Assembly: GCA_945875195.1 (NCBI GenBank) | Contig: CAMCJW010000128.1 | Span: forward strand, 1-7,918 | Source of the DNA: Chitinophaga pinensis | GTDB taxonomy: Bacteria; Bacteroidota; Bacteroidia; UKL13-3 | Length of the DNA stretch: 7,918 nt | Direction: 5' to 3' | Shown: positions 5,975 through 7,918 of the stretch, piece after piece | Layout: the number at the start of each line of letters is the position of its first letter | Position numbering within the stretch: position 1 is the first letter of the stretch | The notes under the pieces: generated by a model | Databases searched by the model: none | Told to the model about the DNA's origin: nothing | What the model saw: the letters and a program-made list of their open reading frames with translations, nothing else | Made by a program: the position numbers and the translations under genes

Positions 5975-7507
5975 TTATTGTCTAACCTCTAATACCAATG
6001 AGGCAGGAATTGGAACTGCACCAGCAGGCCCTTTAGCTTTAATGTTCATCAAAATGATACGATCGCCAGGGCGTGCATTCATTAAGATTGATTTTGCACC
6101 AGCAGATAAAGTTTCACCATTACCATTTTCAACTCTAGCACCACCATTTTTAGGTGCATAAACTAGATTCCAACTAATGGGTGTGAATTTTACTCCTTCA
6201 AATGCAAAGTCTTTTAATACTGTTAAAACGAAGTTCGACGATTTTAATTGTCCCATAGATACCGAACCTGATTGCTCAATTGAACCCAATTGTGGCATAG
6301 GTTTTGGGATTTGACGTACACGGTATTTGGCAAAACCCATAGTTTTACCCTCTACACCAGCAGTAATGGTTACTTCTCTTACAGAACCGTCAACTGTTAA
6401 CATGTATTCGCCACCACTTCCAACTTTACTTAATTTACCACCATCGCAACGAACATCAACTTTATTGGCTGCAAATCCTGGCACAGAAACTGAAATTGGA
6501 TTATCTAAACCAATGTAAACCACATTCATTTTAGTTGCAGAGATAACTGCTAATGGCGCCAAGGCAAAGAATGAACCTTCTTTTTCATACGTTTCTTTCT
6601 TTCCACTTGAATTGGTTGTTGTAATTACCGCTTTGAATTTGTTTTCACCTTCTCTGCTTGCAGTTACTTCGTATTTACCAATACCACTTTCATTTTTCAA
6701 TTGATTACCATTTACTGAGATACTAGCTTCTGATCTAGAGCTAGAAGCAGCCAAGAAAATCTCTGCTTGGTATTTATTACCTAAAGTAATGTTTGTACCA
6801 TTTACAGGAATAATCTGAGGTGTTAATTGATCAATAATCATTACATTTTCAGTCAATGAACCTCTCAAATAATCTAGGATTTGTGATTCTGTGTTTTTGA
6901 TATCGTTCTGTGTTTTCGACATCAAAGCTACCACAGCAGCTAAAGGCGTATGTTCAAACATTTCAGATTCCCAAGTTTGGTTTGAATTCTTTGGATTTTC
7001 TGTGTTAAGGTCACTCTTAATGATATCTCTTTTATCTGCAGGCATAAGGGCTAATAAATCAGCTTTGATTTTATTAATCTTAGCTTTTACTTCCTCACCT
7101 TTCTTTTGATTGATCATTAAATTAGCATGCAATTCAATATTACTTGCTTGCGCTACTTCTTCTTCAGGGTTACCATCTTTACGACCACCAGCTGTAGTTA
7201 TTAATTGTTCTTTTAAATCGGCAAAATACTTTACACCTTCGTCGGCGATTTTCTTTGCTTCAAGAGACTTATTAAATGCTGCAGTACCGGTAGGGTCGGT
7301 AGGAATATCTTTGTGATATCTAGCTATAGCTGCAAGGGTATTTACATTCTTTTTATCGATGTTTTCACCCGCTCTATCCATGCTAATTTCCACCATGTGA
7401 AAGGACTTCAAGATTTCAGCTGATACGTTTAGCGCTAACAATGCTGTTAACACCAAATACATCATGTTGATCATCTTCTGCCTTACTGTTACTTTACCAC
7501 CACTCAT
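5975..7507 (-). CDS. gldM: T9SS/gliding motor protein GldM (PorM)
   Basis: GldM is the rotor-like part of the proton-driven GldLM motor. It has one N-terminal membrane helix packed in GldL and a long dimeric periplasmic part reaching the GldK/GldN ring. The 510-residue protein opens with the highly conserved MSGGKVTVRQKMINMMYLV; the helix spans about residues 12-31. Arg9, just before it, is at the position of the arginine reported as important in the F. johnsoniae motor. Residues about 35-225 are mainly helical (domain D1); about 230-510 look beta-rich and contain the later domains (D2-D4), with SWNLVYAPKNGGARVENGNG (445-464) and MNARPGDRIILMNIKAKGP (476-494) near the end. Length and layout fit intact family members. 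It begins 36 nt after the gldL stop and runs to 19 nt before gldN, so the genes form one operon. Confidence 0.96.
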   Translation of the reverse strand: MSGGKVTVRQKMINMMYLVLTALLALNVSAEILKSFHMVEISMDRAGENIDKKNVNTLAAIARYHKDIPTDPTGTAAFNKSLEAKKIADEGVKYFADLKEQLITTAGGRKDGNPEEEVAQASNIELHANLMINQKKGEEVKAKINKIKADLLALMPADKRDIIKSDLNTENPKNSNQTWESEMFEHTPLAAVVALMSKTQNDIKNTESQILDYLRGSLTENVMIIDQLTPQIIPVNGTNITLGNKYQAEIFLAASSSRSEASISVNGNQLKNESGIGKYEVTASREGENKFKAVITTTNSSGKKETYEKEGSFFALAPLAVISATKMNVVYIGLDNPISVSVPGFAANKVDVRCDGGKLSKVGSGGEYMLTVDGSVREVTITAGVEGKTMGFAKYRVRQIPKPMPQLGSIEQSGSVSMGQLKSSNFVLTVLKDFAFEGVKFTPISWNLVYAPKNGGARVENGNGETLSAGAKSILMNARPGDRIILMNIKAKGPAGAVPIPASLVLEVRQ

Positions 7508-7543
7508 GTTTTACTGTTTCCGTGTTAAAAGGTTAATTTCGAA

Positions 7544-7918
7544 TTAATTACCGCGAACGTTCATTGCAGCAAGCATGTTGCCATAAACGCCATTCAATGA
7601 AGATAGATTTTTGTTTAATTTATCCATCTCACCTTTGAAATGCTCTGCATTTGCATTGGTATCATTTAAAGTACTAACTACTTTAGATAATCCACCAACA
7701 AATTCATTGATACCTTTCAAATGATTATTTGATTCAGAAATTTCTAATTCATAGATTGAATTCAATGAAGCTAAATTCTTAGTCATTTTTTCAATTTGTG
7801 CACCGTACTCACGTGAACCTTCAGAGGCATTCACTAAACCTTCCATTGCATTCACTGCTTTGGTATAAGTAGTATTAATACCAGTAAGTGATTCTGCAGC
7901 AGCTGTTACATTCTTGGT
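7544..7918 (-). CDS. gldL: T9SS/gliding motor protein GldL, C-terminal part
   Basis: The frame is open to the right edge and gives the last 124 residues; the N-terminal membrane helices that form the proton path lie outside the window. The call rests on position directly before gldM and on the C-terminal sequence, which ends MDKLNKNLSSLNGVYGNMLA and a few more residues, as GldL proteins do. The segment is helical and likely coiled coil, on the cytoplasmic side in current models of the 5:2 GldL:GldM complex. The motif K-x-x-KNLxSLNxxY occurs twice, at 7739-7798 and 7571-7630, 56 residues apart. The in-frame GTG and ATG codons near 7843-7855 are internal and not the real start. Confidence 0.88.
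   Translation of the reverse strand, partial: TKNVTAAAESLTGINTTYTKAVNAMEGLVNASEGSREYGAQIEKMTKNLASLNSIYELEISESNNHLKGINEFVGGLSKVVSTLNDTNANAEHFKGEMDKLNKNLSSLNGVYGNMLAAMNVRGN

Noticed and set aside
6327..7316. Plus-strand open frames opposite gldM
   Set aside because: They are shadows of gldM with no recognisable domain. The same holds for the plus-strand frames inside lhgO (873-1211) and the second gldN-family gene (4697-4948).

Overview
The window comes from a member of the Bacteroidota. The evidence is the gldL-gldM-gldN gene set of the type IX secretion system (T9SS) and gliding machinery, which is restricted to this phylum. AT-rich DNA, start codons without a clear Shine-Dalgarno sequence, and promoter boxes of the Bacteroidota type (TTG, 19 bp, TAnnTTTG) agree with this. 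I cannot assign genus or family.

Left part (1-1817, minus strand): a compact metabolic operon read right to left. It holds lhgO (L-2-hydroxyglutarate oxidase), a YbgC/FadM-type 4HBT thioesterase overlapping it by 8 nt, and after 18 nt the start of a YihY/BrkB-family membrane protein that runs off the left edge.

Middle (1818-3689): a 390-bp gene-free stretch carries a repeated, palindromic AT-rich motif. It leads into a plus-strand gene for a two-part protein with an N-terminal winged-helix, AbiEi-antitoxin-like region and a C-terminal Fic AMP-transferase domain. The Fic domain has the complete catalytic motif and its own inhibitory motif. I infer a self-contained, probably autoregulated toxin/antitoxin-like or stress-signalling module. 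This is the accessory part of the window and the best place to look for something new.

Next (3868-4050, minus strand): a complete tRNA-Val(UAC) gene with encoded CCA, a near-consensus Bacteroidota promoter and a strong intrinsic terminator. The terminator lies between the convergent fic and tRNA genes and could serve both.

Right part (4124-7918, minus strand): the 3' end of gldL, complete gldM and gldN, a strong terminator, then a second gldN-family gene placed as gldO is in Flavobacterium johnsoniae. GldL and GldM form the proton-driven inner-membrane motor. GldM crosses the periplasm to the GldK/GldN ring at the outer membrane, so this is core secretion machinery with a paralogue of the ring protein. 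The terminator between the two gldN-family genes suggests they can be expressed to different levels.
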